From CAVVXN01 sp963772585 (GTDB lineage: Bacteria > Planctomycetota > PLA2 > JAEUHO01), in contig CAVYXV010000008.1 of the NCBI GenBank assembly GCA_963772585.1, positions 434,001-498,000 of the forward strand: DNA of 64,000 nucleotides, read 5' to 3'. The notes beneath the pieces were generated by a model that worked only from the letters and a program-made list of their open reading frames with translations, did no database searches and was not told where the DNA came from. A program made the translations under genes and the position numbers. Shown here piece after piece: positions 26,533 to 36,750 of the stretch. Position 1 is the first letter of the stretch. Each line of letters opens with the position of its first letter.

Positions 26533-27780
26533 ATGCCCTTCTCCTCCGTGCCCGAGATCCTGGATGAGCTCCGGGCAGGACGCATGGTGATCCTGGTCGA
26601 CGACCCGGATCGCGAGAACGAGGGCGACCTGGTTCTCGCGGCCGAGATGGCCGACGCGGAGAAGATCGCGTTCATGCTCCGCCACACGAGCGGCATCGTG
26701 TGCGTGACGATGCCCACGGAGAAGGCGGACTCCCTCGAGTTGCCGCTCCAGGTGGAGGCATCCGTGAACTCCTCCCGCTACGGGACCCAGTTCACGGTGT
26801 CCGTGGAGGCGAAGGAGGGCGTGACGACCGGCGTCAGCGCGGCCGATCGCGCCACGACGATCCGAACGATCGCCCGGGACGAGTGCCGACCCGAGCACCT
26901 CGCGCGCCCCGGTCACATCTATCCCATCCGCGGCCACCCCGACGGCGCGCTCCGCCGGGCCGGTCAGACCGAAGGCTCCATCGACCTCTGCCGCATGGCG
27001 GGCCTGAAGCCGCTGGGGGTCATCAGCGAGATCATGATGCCGGACGGCACGATGGCGCGCATGCCCCAGCTGGAGGTGTTCGCCGCGGAACACCGGCTGA
27101 AGATCTGCAGCGTGCGCGACGTCATCGAGTGGCGGCGACGCCACGAGCGGCTGATCACGCTGGAGACGACGGCGGAGCTCCCGACGCGCTTCGGGGACTT
27201 CCACGTCCTCGTCTACTCCGCGCGGGCCGATCCGGAGCCCCACCTCGTCCTGACGCACGGCATCCCCGTGCCCCAGCCGGGCGCTCCCAACGAGCCGTTT
27301 CCGGATCCCGTGCTCGTGCGGGCGCACAGCGAGTGCCTGACGGGCGACGTCTTCGGCTCGGTCCGTTGCGACTGCGGCGACCAGTTGCGAGCGGCGCAAC
27401 AGAAGATCGCCGACGCCGGCCGGGGGGCGATCCTCTACATGCGGCAGGAGGGCCGCGGCATCGGCCTCGTCAACAAGATCCGCGCGTACCGCCTCCAGGA
27501 CGAGGACGGTCTCGACACCGTCGAGGCGAACGTCCACCTGGGCTTCAAGGCCGACCACCGCGACTACGGCGTCGGCGCCCAGATCCTCTACGACCTGGGG
27601 ATCCGGCACATCCGCCTGCTGACGAACAACCCGGTCAAGTACCGCGCGCTCAAGGGGTACGGCCTCGACATCGTCGAGCGGATCCCGATCGAGATCCCGC
27701 CGAACCGTCGTAGTCTTCGCTACTTGCGGACGAAGGCGGAGAAGATGGGGCACCTCCTGACCTTCCCGCCGGAGGAGTAG
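26533..27780 (+). CDS. ribBA: Bifunctional DHBP synthase/GTP cyclohydrolase II RibBA
   Basis: 415 residues carrying both entry enzymes of riboflavin synthesis. Residues 1-200 are 3,4-dihydroxy-2-butanone-4-phosphate synthase, with DDPDRENEGDLVLAAE, GVTTGVSAADR and HIYPIRGHPDGALRRAGQTE. Residues 210-415 are GTP cyclohydrolase II, with the zinc cysteines in SVRCDCGDQL and the catalytic area MRQEGRGIGLVNKIRAY, plus GVGAQILYDLGI and LTNNPVKY. Both active sites look complete. ATG 26533 has CTGGAGC upstream. No other rib gene or FMN riboswitch is seen. Confidence 0.97.
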   Translation: MPFSSVPEILDELRAGRMVILVDDPDRENEGDLVLAAEMADAEKIAFMLRHTSGIVCVTMPTEKADSLELPLQVEASVNSSRYGTQFTVSVEAKEGVTTGVSAADRATTIRTIARDECRPEHLARPGHIYPIRGHPDGALRRAGQTEGSIDLCRMAGLKPLGVISEIMMPDGTMARMPQLEVFAAEHRLKICSVRDVIEWRRRHERLITLETTAELPTRFGDFHVLVYSARADPEPHLVLTHGIPVPQPGAPNEPFPDPVLVRAHSECLTGDVFGSVRCDCGDQLRAAQQKIADAGRGAILYMRQEGRGIGLVNKIRAYRLQDEDGLDTVEANVHLGFKADHRDYGVGAQILYDLGIRHIRLLTNNPVKYRALKGYGLDIVERIPIEIPPNRRSLRYLRTKAEKMGHLLTFPPEE

Positions 27781-27792
27781 CCCGCTTCTCCG

Positions 27793-29685
<1,893 letters not shown>

Positions 29686-29797
29686 CCTCGGATCTCCACG
29701 TCGGCGTGTCGGCGGCGGGGCAAGGGGGGAAACGTGGGAATCTAAGGCCGAGAGCAGGTCGGCGGTGCAGGAAACGGGCCGCCGCGACCGCGGGAGG

Positions 29798-31615
29798 TCA
29801 CTTCGGAGGCGGCGGCTCGGGAGCCGGCCCCCCGGCGACGGTGTCGGGACGGTAGCTCACGCCGGCGCGAAGATTCGTGGCCTCGGCGGCGACGATCCCG
29901 TCCCCTCGGGCGAGGCGGTCCACCACGTCCTGGCCCTCCACCACCCGACCGAAGACGACGAACTCGCCCTCCAGGTGGAGCGCCGTACCGGTGAGGACGA
30001 GGAAGGCGGCGGCCTCCGTGTCGAGCGCATCGCCCCCCATGACGAGCGCGCCGCGGAGAGGCGCCCGCTGGCGACGGGCTTCGCGCTCGGTGGGGATGGC
30101 GTAGCCGGGGGAGGCGGCGCCGAGCAGCACACCGAAATAGGGCACCGTGCCGTCCACCCCACGCCCGTCGAAGAAGCCCTTCTGGGCGAGCCATACGAGG
30201 TTGTGCGCGGTGTTGGGGTGGTCGTCCTCGTAGAGCTCGACCGTGAAGGACCCCCGGCTCGTCTCGAAGCGGACGCGTGGCAGGTCGTGGTCCTGGCGAC
30301 GGTACTGCATCTCTCGCGACGCACGGTCCTGCGCGTCCCGGGCCCGGCGGGCGGCCCGAACCACGGCCGCGCGGCTTGGATAGCGACGGGCGAGGGGATC
30401 CAGGAGGGACATCGCCGCGTCGGCGTCGCCGTGGCGATAGCGGAGCAGGCCCTCGGCGAAGCGTACGCCGTCGAGCGCGAAGGGATCGTCGGCGGCGGCC
30501 TTCGCGGCCTCGGCGACGCGCGCGAACGCGGCGTCGTAGTCCGACGGTTCGCCCACGGGAGCGCTCGCGAGGGCCGGCCCCTCGACGTCGAGCGCGCGAG
30601 ACGCCCGCGCTTCGCGCAGGCCCGGCACGGCCGCCTCGGCGCGGTCGAGCGCGGCGCGCGCACCGTCGTCGTCGCCGAGGCCGGCGAGGATCTCCGCCCG
30701 CTGGACGTGGGCCATGGCCAGGTCCGGACGGATCCCGAGGACCGTGTCGAGCGGCCCGAGCAGCGCCCGCCGAGCCGCCTCGCGCACCGCCACCGGGTCG
30801 CCTTCGCCCTGGAGAGCGTCGCTGTCCTCCGGGAGCATGTCCTCGAGGGCGAGCTGGGTCGCCGCGACGAACCGCCGCCACGCCTGGACGCACCGGGCAT
30901 CCTCGGCGTCTTCCTTCGCGAGCGCGTCGCCGTCGGGAAGTGCGCCCTCCAACGGCCAGCCGCCCGTGGGTTCGAGGAGGGTCCAGGCCGGCGGGTCGGC
31001 GAAGGCGGCGTCGGGCGGGGCCCAGGTGATCACGCGGGGATCGCGGGTCCGGACGGCCACCGCGAGCCGGAGGCGGGCGTCGGGGGTCGCGACGCCGAGG
31101 TCGGCCAGGGGGATGGCGGCCTCGACCGACCACGCCCCGGGGCTGGCGAGATCGGCGGCGGCGACGATCCGCACCGCGCCGCGACCGGCGCCCTTCGGAC
31201 CGCGCGCGACGTAGCGGGGCGCCCGCGGGTCCTGGGGCGTGTACGCGAGGGACACGGCGTCGGCCGCATCGGCGGCGCCCTTCGCCGCGACCATCGCCAC
31301 GAAGCCGATGCCCGGCCCGGCGTCCTCGGAGGCCTCGATGCCCAGCCAGAGGCGACCGCCCGCGGCGAGGACGCGCACCGCGGGCGCGATCTCCTGCGGC
31401 TCTCCCGCCGGGCTGCGGACGGTCACGGGGGCGACGGCCAGGCTCGCGGCGTGATCCCACGCCGGCTCGTCGAGGCGGCCGTCGAGGGTAGGCGGCGCCT
31501 CCCGCCGCGGAACGGCCAACGCGGTCGCGGGCCCGGCGTCGACCCCGGCCGGCGCGAGGAACAGTACGGCGAGGATCGCCGGCAGGGCGCGCGGGCCAAG
31601 GGATCGGATGCGCAC
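29798..31615 (-). CDS. Exported CBM9-like / helical / cyclophilin-type peptidyl-prolyl isomerase protein
   Basis: 605 residues. A signal peptide (AILAVLFLAPAGVDA) is followed by a beta-rich domain at about 35-215 with PPTLDGRLDEPAWDHAASL, the usual opening of CBM9/DOMON-like domains. A helical, TPR-like part with MAHVQRAEILAGLGDDDGARAAL follows. The C-terminal 170 residues are a cyclophilin-type domain: VRFETSRGSFTVELYEDDHPNTAHNLVWLAQKGFFDG and GDALDTEAAAFLVLTG. Several canonical cyclophilin catalytic residues (FHR, QGGD) are not obvious, so activity is uncertain. It probably works in the periplasm. Confidence 0.82.
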   Translation of the reverse strand: MRIRSLGPRALPAILAVLFLAPAGVDAGPATALAVPRREAPPTLDGRLDEPAWDHAASLAVAPVTVRSPAGEPQEIAPAVRVLAAGGRLWLGIEASEDAGPGIGFVAMVAAKGAADAADAVSLAYTPQDPRAPRYVARGPKGAGRGAVRIVAAADLASPGAWSVEAAIPLADLGVATPDARLRLAVAVRTRDPRVITWAPPDAAFADPPAWTLLEPTGGWPLEGALPDGDALAKEDAEDARCVQAWRRFVAATQLALEDMLPEDSDALQGEGDPVAVREAARRALLGPLDTVLGIRPDLAMAHVQRAEILAGLGDDDGARAALDRAEAAVPGLREARASRALDVEGPALASAPVGEPSDYDAAFARVAEAAKAAADDPFALDGVRFAEGLLRYRHGDADAAMSLLDPLARRYPSRAAVVRAARRARDAQDRASREMQYRRQDHDLPRVRFETSRGSFTVELYEDDHPNTAHNLVWLAQKGFFDGRGVDGTVPYFGVLLGAASPGYAIPTEREARRQRAPLRGALVMGGDALDTEAAAFLVLTGTALHLEGEFVVFGRVVEGQDVVDRLARGDGIVAAEATNLRAGVSYRPDTVAGGPAPEPPPPK

Positions 31616-31643
31616 GAGCAGTGCTCCTCGGTGGCCGTCGGTC

Positions 31644-32252
31644 TCAGGCGGCGAGGCCCCCCACGCCCCGGCTCAGCACCAGGGCCAGACCCGCGGCCGC
31701 CGCGGCTGGGAGGTTGTCGTCGGGGGGGACGTCCACCAGATCCGATGCCGCCGCCGCCGCGGCCGCCAGCAGGCACCGTACCAGTCCCGGCGGCGGCGCG
31801 CCCGCGCCCCCCGCGCCCGCGAGCGCATCGACCCCGGCGGCGAGGAGCGCGGCGGCGATCGCCCCCACCACGAGGTAGGCCCCCGACCCCGCCCAGGTCG
31901 CTTTCGGGTGACCCAGGAGAGCCGGCGAGGGAACGAGCCGGCCCACCACTGCGGCCGCGGCGTCGCCGAAGGCGAGCACGCCCCAGGCCGCCGCCGCCTC
32001 CGCGGGAGGCAGCAGGAGCACGAGCCCCAGGACGGCGAGGGGATACGTGCGCAGTCCCCCCAGATACGGCTCGCCCGGGCGGCGGAGCTTCGCCTCCAGG
32101 GTGAGCGGGAGCACCACCCACCCGACGACGACGCCGAGCGCGGCGGCGGCGATCGCGAGGGGCCGCGAGAGGACGCCGAGGAGCAGCGCCAGGAAACCCG
32201 TCGCGGCGTGGAGCCCGGGCCGGAACAGGGGCAGGCGACCGCGTCCAGTCAT
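31644..32252 (-). CDS. Phytol/dolichol kinase-like integral membrane protein
   Basis: 202 residues with six or so hydrophobic segments. The segment LAFGDAAAAVVGRLV followed by HPKATWAGSGAYLVVGAIAA matches the conserved CTP-site region of the dolichol kinase/phytol kinase/phosphatidate cytidylyltransferase group (GDxxAxxxGR...GxxxxxGS). The family transfers phosphate from CTP to polyprenols or related lipids. The DNA would allow a longer frame, but ATG 32252 with GAGGAC upstream gives a membrane N-terminus. The lipid substrate is unknown. Confidence 0.72.
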   Translation of the reverse strand: MTGRGRLPLFRPGLHAATGFLALLLGVLSRPLAIAAAALGVVVGWVVLPLTLEAKLRRPGEPYLGGLRTYPLAVLGLVLLLPPAEAAAAWGVLAFGDAAAAVVGRLVPSPALLGHPKATWAGSGAYLVVGAIAAALLAAGVDALAGAGGAGAPPPGLVRCLLAAAAAAASDLVDVPPDDNLPAAAAAGLALVLSRGVGGLAA

Positions 32253-32271
32253 GGGGCCGTCCTCGGAAGCG

Positions 32272-33135
32272 TCACCGTGGACGACGATACAGGAGGAAAG
32301 GCCCCGCGGCGCCCAGCCGCTCGTAGCCCCGACCGACCTCGAACGAGGTCGCGGCGGCGAGAAGCCCCGCTGGCGCGAGGACCCGCCCCGCCTCGGCGAG
32401 CACGCGGGCACCGTCTTCCCACGGCCCCCGCCCATCGCCCGCGCGGAGACAGACGACGTCGAAGCAGTCGTCCGCGAACGGGAGGACGCACGCGTCGGCG
32501 ACGAGGAAGTCCACGCCCGAGCGATCGAGCTGGCCGAGGTCGAGAGGCAGTTCCTTCAGGCCGCTGCCCGGCGGCGCGGGGAGAAAGAACGCCGAAGCGG
32601 TCGCCGCGACGTTCCGCGCGCGGCGGATGCGGGCGATGCTCCGGTCGAGGCCGGCGACGCGGTCCAGGAAGGGGCGGAGGACGAAGGCGCCGCGACCGAC
32701 GCCCGTCCCGATGTCCAGCCCCCGTCCGGCGTTCGGGGGGTGCTCGGCGAGGAGCCGCGCGAGCGCCACGTCCTCCGGAGCGGGCGGCGGCACGTCGTCC
32801 AGGACCCCCGGTGGGACGAGGTCGGCGTACCGCCGCACGACCTCCTCGATCGGGACGTGGTCCTCGGCCGTCCGGCCGGCGCGCCCCAGGACGCAGCGGG
32901 CGACCCTCGAGTCCCCGAGCGGGATCCGGCGATACACCCCGCCCTCGCGGCGGAGGTGGGACGCGAGGTCGAGCAGCAGCACGCCGACGCCGCCCACGAC
33001 GAGGCCCAGGCCGCGGCCCGCCCCGGCGACGAGGAACCCCTCGACGACGTCCTCCCCCTCCTCCCGGGTCGCGTCGAGCGTGAGAGGAAGACGGGGGTCG
33101 GGGTACCGGAGGACGTCCAGCCAGTGTCGGTTCAG
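32272..33135 (-). CDS. SAM-dependent methyltransferase with degenerate N-terminal Trm112-like segment; probable CTG start
   Basis: 287 residues if started at CTG 33135, which overlaps the mrp stop as CTGA and has GAGGGA seven bases upstream. The first ATG/GTG/TTG is GTG 32997, but the upstream 46 codons read as protein: NRHWLDVLRYPDPRLPLTLDA resembles the Trm112-like zinc domain found in front of many methyltransferases, with its cysteines missing. The methyltransferase core is GRGLDIGTGVGRGAFVLRPFLDRVAGLDRS with VDFLVADACVLPFADDCFDVV. The substrate is unknown. Confidence 0.75.
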   Translation of the reverse strand: MNRHWLDVLRYPDPRLPLTLDATREEGEDVVEGFLVAGAGRGLGLVVGGVGVLLLDLASHLRREGGVYRRIPLGDSRVARCVLGRAGRTAEDHVPIEEVVRRYADLVPPGVLDDVPPPAPEDVALARLLAEHPPNAGRGLDIGTGVGRGAFVLRPFLDRVAGLDRSIARIRRARNVAATASAFFLPAPPGSGLKELPLDLGQLDRSGVDFLVADACVLPFADDCFDVVCLRAGDGRGPWEDGARVLAEAGRVLAPAGLLAAATSFEVGRGYERLGAAGPFLLYRRPR

Positions 33136-34232
33136 GAGAGTCCCTCGATCTGGACCAACGGGGCGCCCGGCGTCGCGAGCACGTGCATGCTGACCTGCTG
33201 GGCGAGGCGCTGCGCCGCTTGGCGGAACGCCTCGCGCACCTCTTCCGGCGCCTCGTCATCGAGGAGCGCCGGAAGACCGCAATCGCCGCCTGCTCGGACC
33301 CGCGCGTGGAGCGGAATCGCGCCGAGGAACGGGATCCTCTCCTTCTCCGCCCAGGCCTCGGCGCCGCCGTGCCCGAAGATCTCGTCGCGGTTCCCGCAGG
33401 ACGGGCAGGTGTAGAACGACATGTTCTCGACGAGCCCCAGCACCGGGACCTTGAGCGTCCGGAACATGTTCACCGCCTTCTGCACGTCGATCAGGGAGAC
33501 GTCCTGCGGCGTGGAGACGACGACGGCGCCGGTGACGGGTACGAACTGCGCGAGGCTGAGCGCGACGTCGCCGGTCCCGGGCGGCAGGTCCACGACGAGG
33601 TAGTCCAGGTCGCCCCACTCCACGTCGCCGAGAAACTGGCGGATCGCCGTGTGGACGATCGGCCCGCGAACGACCATGGGCTTCTCGGGATCGAGCACGA
33701 ACCCGATGGACATCACGCGGAGTCCGTGGCCGAGGTTCGGGAGGATCCGTTGCCGCTGGGGATCCACGCGGGCGCGGTCCTTCACACCGAGCATCGTGGG
33801 GATCGACGGTCCGTAGACGTCCGCGTCGAGCAGGCCGACTTGCGCCCCGCTCTGGAGGAGGGCGAGGGCGAGGTTCACGGCGACCGTGGACTTGCCGACG
33901 CCACCCTTGCCGGCTCCCACCGCGATGATGGTGCGTACGCTGGGGATGGGATTCTCGTCCGGCGTGCCGGTGCCCCCGGCCCTCGGCACGTTCGCGGTCA
34001 TCGTGACGTCCACCGCCGAGACGCCGGGAAGGGCGGACACGACCTCGCGGGCCTGCCGCTCGAGTTGGGCCTTCACCGGGCAGGCCGGCGTCGTGAGTTC
34101 GATCTCGAAGGCCACCTTGTCGCCCTCGATGCGGATGTTCTTCACGAACCCCAGGGTGACGATGTCCTTGTGGAGGTCGGGGTCCTGGACGACCTTCAAC
34201 GCTTCGAGGATGGTGTTCTCGTTGATGGACAC
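33132..34232 (-). CDS. mrp: Iron-sulfur cluster carrier ATPase Mrp/ApbC
   Basis: 366 residues. Residues 1-90 are the MIP18/DUF59 domain (ILEALKVVQDPDLHKDIVTLGFVKNI, with TTPACPVK). The MinD-like P-loop ATPase follows, with AVGAGKGGVGKSTVAVNLALAL, DADVYGPSIPTMLG and DLPPGTGDVALSLAQ. The cluster-binding pair CPSCG sits in ENMSFYTCPSCGNRDEIFG. It transfers Fe-S clusters in the cytoplasm. The stop overlaps the methyltransferase start. Confidence 0.96.
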   Translation of the reverse strand: MSINENTILEALKVVQDPDLHKDIVTLGFVKNIRIEGDKVAFEIELTTPACPVKAQLERQAREVVSALPGVSAVDVTMTANVPRAGGTGTPDENPIPSVRTIIAVGAGKGGVGKSTVAVNLALALLQSGAQVGLLDADVYGPSIPTMLGVKDRARVDPQRQRILPNLGHGLRVMSIGFVLDPEKPMVVRGPIVHTAIRQFLGDVEWGDLDYLVVDLPPGTGDVALSLAQFVPVTGAVVVSTPQDVSLIDVQKAVNMFRTLKVPVLGLVENMSFYTCPSCGNRDEIFGHGGAEAWAEKERIPFLGAIPLHARVRAGGDCGLPALLDDEAPEEVREAFRQAAQRLAQQVSMHVLATPGAPLVQIEGLS

Positions 34233-34296
34233 AGCGTCCTCCTTCGGGCCGAGACGGCCGATCGTACCGTCGGCGCGCGGCGGGGCGGACCAGGGG

Positions 34297-34968
34297 TCAG
34301 GAGACGGGGGCCTGGGCAGCCATTCGGAGGACCTCCGTCACGCAGCGCTCGATGCCCGCCGCCACGTGCCGGATGGAGGGCCCGAGCATGTAGGCGGGAG
34401 TGGTCACGATGCGGTTCCCGCGGTCCACCACGATGTCCTCCACGGGGCAGGCTTCGTGCTCGGCGCCCATGCGGGAGATCGCCTTCGCCACGCCCTGGTC
34501 CTTCCCGATGGTCAGCGTGGGATGGACGCTCTTCAGCGCCGCCGCTACGACCGTCGGCGCGATGCAGATCGCACCGATGGGCTTGCCGGCACCGTGCATC
34601 GCGGCCAGGAGTCGCGCCAGGTCCGGATGCGCGCGGGCGTCGGCGCCCTTCGTGGCGAAGTCGCTCAGGTTGCACGCCGCGCCGAACCCGCCCGGCAGAA
34701 TCAGCGCATCGAGGTCCTCGGCCCGCGCATCGGCGAGATCGCGGATGTCGCCGCGGGCGATCCGCGCCGCCTCGACGAGAACGTTGCGCTCCTCGCGCAT
34801 CGTCTCGCCCGTCCGGTGGTTCACCACCTTCGCCTGTGCGGCGTCGGGGGCGAAGCACGCGGTCTCCGCGCCCGCGCGATCCAGGGCCAGGAGCGTCAGG
34901 ACGCTCTCTTGGATCTCCGCGCCGTCCTGAAACCCGCAACCGCTGAGAACCACGCCGACTCGTGCCAT
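34297..34968 (-). CDS. elbB: Isoprenoid biosynthesis glyoxalase ElbB
   Basis: 223 residues of the ElbB branch of the DJ-1/PfpI (class I amidotransferase-like) family: VGVVLSGCGFQDGAEIQESVLTLLALD, NVLVEAARIARG, LILPGGFGAACNLSDFA and the nucleophile elbow GAICIAPTVVAAAL. ATG 34968 is preceded by GGAAGGAGAG; the longer frame to 35004 is not needed. ElbB homologues have glyoxalase activity in vitro, and the physiological role is open. An R1 element lies immediately upstream. Confidence 0.93.
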   Translation of the reverse strand: MARVGVVLSGCGFQDGAEIQESVLTLLALDRAGAETACFAPDAAQAKVVNHRTGETMREERNVLVEAARIARGDIRDLADARAEDLDALILPGGFGAACNLSDFATKGADARAHPDLARLLAAMHGAGKPIGAICIAPTVVAAALKSVHPTLTIGKDQGVAKAISRMGAEHEACPVEDIVVDRGNRIVTTPAYMLGPSIRHVAAGIERCVTEVLRMAAQAPVS

Positions 34969-34993
34969 CGTCTCTCTCCTTCCGACCATGCCG

Positions 34994-35313
34994 CTAGCCC
35001 GCATCCTGCGCGAAGCGCGCGACGTGACAGCGGGATGCGGCGCTCCGGCAGGAGGCTACGTCGACAAGCGGGCCCCGTTCATCGATGACAGGGTGTCCTG
35101 GTGCGCAACTCGGGTTCGAGGCCGAGGCGCGAGGAGAAGGCGACCCCTTGGGGTCGCGGACGACGAGCGACCGGGGCTCCGGGCGCGAGAGGCGTACGAC
35201 CGACTCGCCATGCGGGATCCCTCTCGCCCGCCGGACTCGCCTCCTTGGAGTCCTCCCGGCCCCGGACACGAGGGCCGCGCGATTCAACGCCAGTTCGTAG
35301 ATGGTGCGGGCTG
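34994..35313 (-). mobile_element. R1 element (MITE-like), long form, reversed
   Basis: On the plus strand it begins CTAGCCCGCATCCTGCGCGAAGCGCGCGAC, the reverse of the usual R1 right end, and finishes CGCGATTCAACGCCAGTTCG...GTGCGGG followed by CTGG. The interior keeps the internal hairpin as GCGACCCC-TT-GGGGTCGC and contains the extra segment also seen in the first 47.8-kb unit. It is the most diverged copy. It fills the gap between elbB and the cupin gene. Confidence 0.7.
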
Positions 35314-35331
35314 GGGGCCGCCCCGGGCCGT

Positions 35332-35667
35332 CTACGACGAGGCGGTTCGGGGGTGGGGCGCCATGAAGACGAGGAGGCGCAGGTCGCCGTCCCCGTCGTT
35401 CCGCACGCCGTGGGGCTCTCCGGCGGGGCAGAAGACGAGGTGTCCCTCCCGTACCCCGATCTCCTCGGTCCCGACCGTGACCACGCCCTCGCCGGAGAGG
35501 ACGTGGTAGCACTTGTCCTCGGCGGCGTGCGTGTGGACCTTCGAAGCCTGGCCGGGTCGCAGCACGTGGACATCCGCGAAGCACCGCGCGGTCTCGAACA
35601 GGTTCACCTTCCGGGGCTTGTCCTCGCCCCCCTCCCGGATCGACCGGGTGTCGAAACGTCGCTCCAT
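35332..35667 (-). CDS. Small single-domain cupin protein
   Basis: 111 residues. Cupin motif 1 is visible as SKVHTHAAEDKCYHVLSGEG and motif 2 as CPAGEPHGVRNDGDGDLRLL, with the two His, Glu and distal His that usually bind a metal. It starts MERRFDTRSIREG. Such stand-alone cupins may be sugar isomerases, dioxygenases or ligand sensors; nothing here decides which. The neighbours (elbB, a MobA-like gene on the other strand) give no clear clue. Confidence 0.85.
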   Translation of the reverse strand: MERRFDTRSIREGGEDKPRKVNLFETARCFADVHVLRPGQASKVHTHAAEDKCYHVLSGEGVVTVGTEEIGVREGHLVFCPAGEPHGVRNDGDGDLRLLVFMAPHPRTASS

Positions 35668-35747
35668 GCCGGCAGTCTACCCCACCGGGGCGCGCCCCCG
35701 GTCGCCGCCGGGGTGCATCGCGGGCCTCCCCGCGCTACACTCCGGGC

Positions 35748-36401
35748 ATGACCGTCCTCCACGGCCATCCCGTGGCGATCGTGCTCGCCGCCGGTCGGAG
35801 CCGGCGCTTCGGACGGAACAAGCTCGTCGAGCCCGTGGACGGGCTCTCGCTCATCGAGCGCGTCGTGAGTGCGTTCGTCAAGGCGCGCAAGGTCCGCGAA
35901 GTGGTCGTCGTGCACGGCCCCGAGCAGGAGAGGGAGTACTCCTGGCTCGCCGGCCCGCACGTGCACCTCGTGGAGAACCCCGCGCCCGAGAACGGCATGA
36001 TCACGTCCATCCGCGCCGCGCTCCGCTCTCCCCACCTCGACGGCAAGGACTTCCTGATCCACCCGGCGGACGTCCCGTTCGTCCCCGACGACCTGATCGA
36101 TCGGCTGGTCTCGACGTTCCTCGCCCGACCGTGCCGGATCGTGATCCCGACCTACCGCGGCCTCGGCGGGCATCCCGGCATGTACGCCGCAGACCTCGCC
36201 CAGGAGTTCTTCCTCCGGGGGGATCGCCAGGGAGCGCGGGAGATCCTGCTGCGCCACCAACGCGACACCGTCCGGCTCGCCGTCCACGACCCCGACGTCT
36301 GCTTCGACGTGGACGCGCCGGAGGACCTGAAGATCGCGGCGGACGCCGGCGCCCGATGGGCGAGGGTCGAAGCGAAGGTGGAGGCGAGGAGGCCGGCGTA
36401 G
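35748..36401 (+). CDS. MobA/MocA-like nucleotidyltransferase
   Basis: 217 residues with the NTP-transferase signature VLAAGRSRRFGRNKLVEPVDG, then HVHLVENPAPENGMITSIRAAL and the metal-binding HPADVPFVPDDLIDRLV, and PTYRGLGGHPGMYAADLA. The pattern PENGMxxSIRA...DxPF fits the molybdenum-cofactor guanylyl/cytidylyltransferase group (MobA/MocA). The sequence could also serve in sugar-nucleotide chemistry. Its start is divergent from the cupin gene across 80 bases. Confidence 0.85.
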   Translation: MTVLHGHPVAIVLAAGRSRRFGRNKLVEPVDGLSLIERVVSAFVKARKVREVVVVHGPEQEREYSWLAGPHVHLVENPAPENGMITSIRAALRSPHLDGKDFLIHPADVPFVPDDLIDRLVSTFLARPCRIVIPTYRGLGGHPGMYAADLAQEFFLRGDRQGAREILLRHQRDTVRLAVHDPDVCFDVDAPEDLKIAADAGARWARVEAKVEARRPA

Positions 36402-36735
36402 CGTCCCCGCGCGGTCGATCCCGGCCGCCGTCTCGGGGGCGGGCGAGCCCTGCCGCCGGACACGCGGCGTTCCGCCCGCTGCGGTCGCCCCCTCCCGCCG
36501 GACGCGGATCGTGTTCCGCTTCGAGGGCGATGCACGAGGCCGCGAACCGGGAGGCCCCCTCCCCCACGGAGAGAACCGGAACGACGTCCCCCGGTAGGCG
36601 GGTTCCCTCGCCCCGGAGCCGGACGCATGTCGCGGACCCCATCGGGGCAGCCCCCCCGCCCGCGGGGCGAGAGAGCCTCGACGCTCGTCCCGACTGTGAA
36701 CGCGCACCGTACGCAGGTCCAGGATCACGACGGGC
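36402..36735 (-). repeat. R3 intergenic repeat, copy 3 (gene-free stretch)
   Basis: No gene is credible in this stretch. Read on the minus strand, it shares with the 7.2-kb copy the run TCGGGAC...GTCGAGGCTCTCTCGCCCCGCGGGCGGGG, a GGGGGAGGGGGCC block, CCCTCGAAGCGGA, and a twofold GTCCGGCGGGAGGG/GTCCGGCGGCAGGG repeat. It ends just before the RNase D start. Edges are approximate. Confidence 0.55.
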
Positions 36736-36750
36736 GGGTATGGTGTCCCG

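Noticed and set aside
31621..33083. Plus-strand frames opposite the phytol-kinase-like and methyltransferase genes
   Set aside because: Arg-rich shadows; the minus strand has the conserved motifs.
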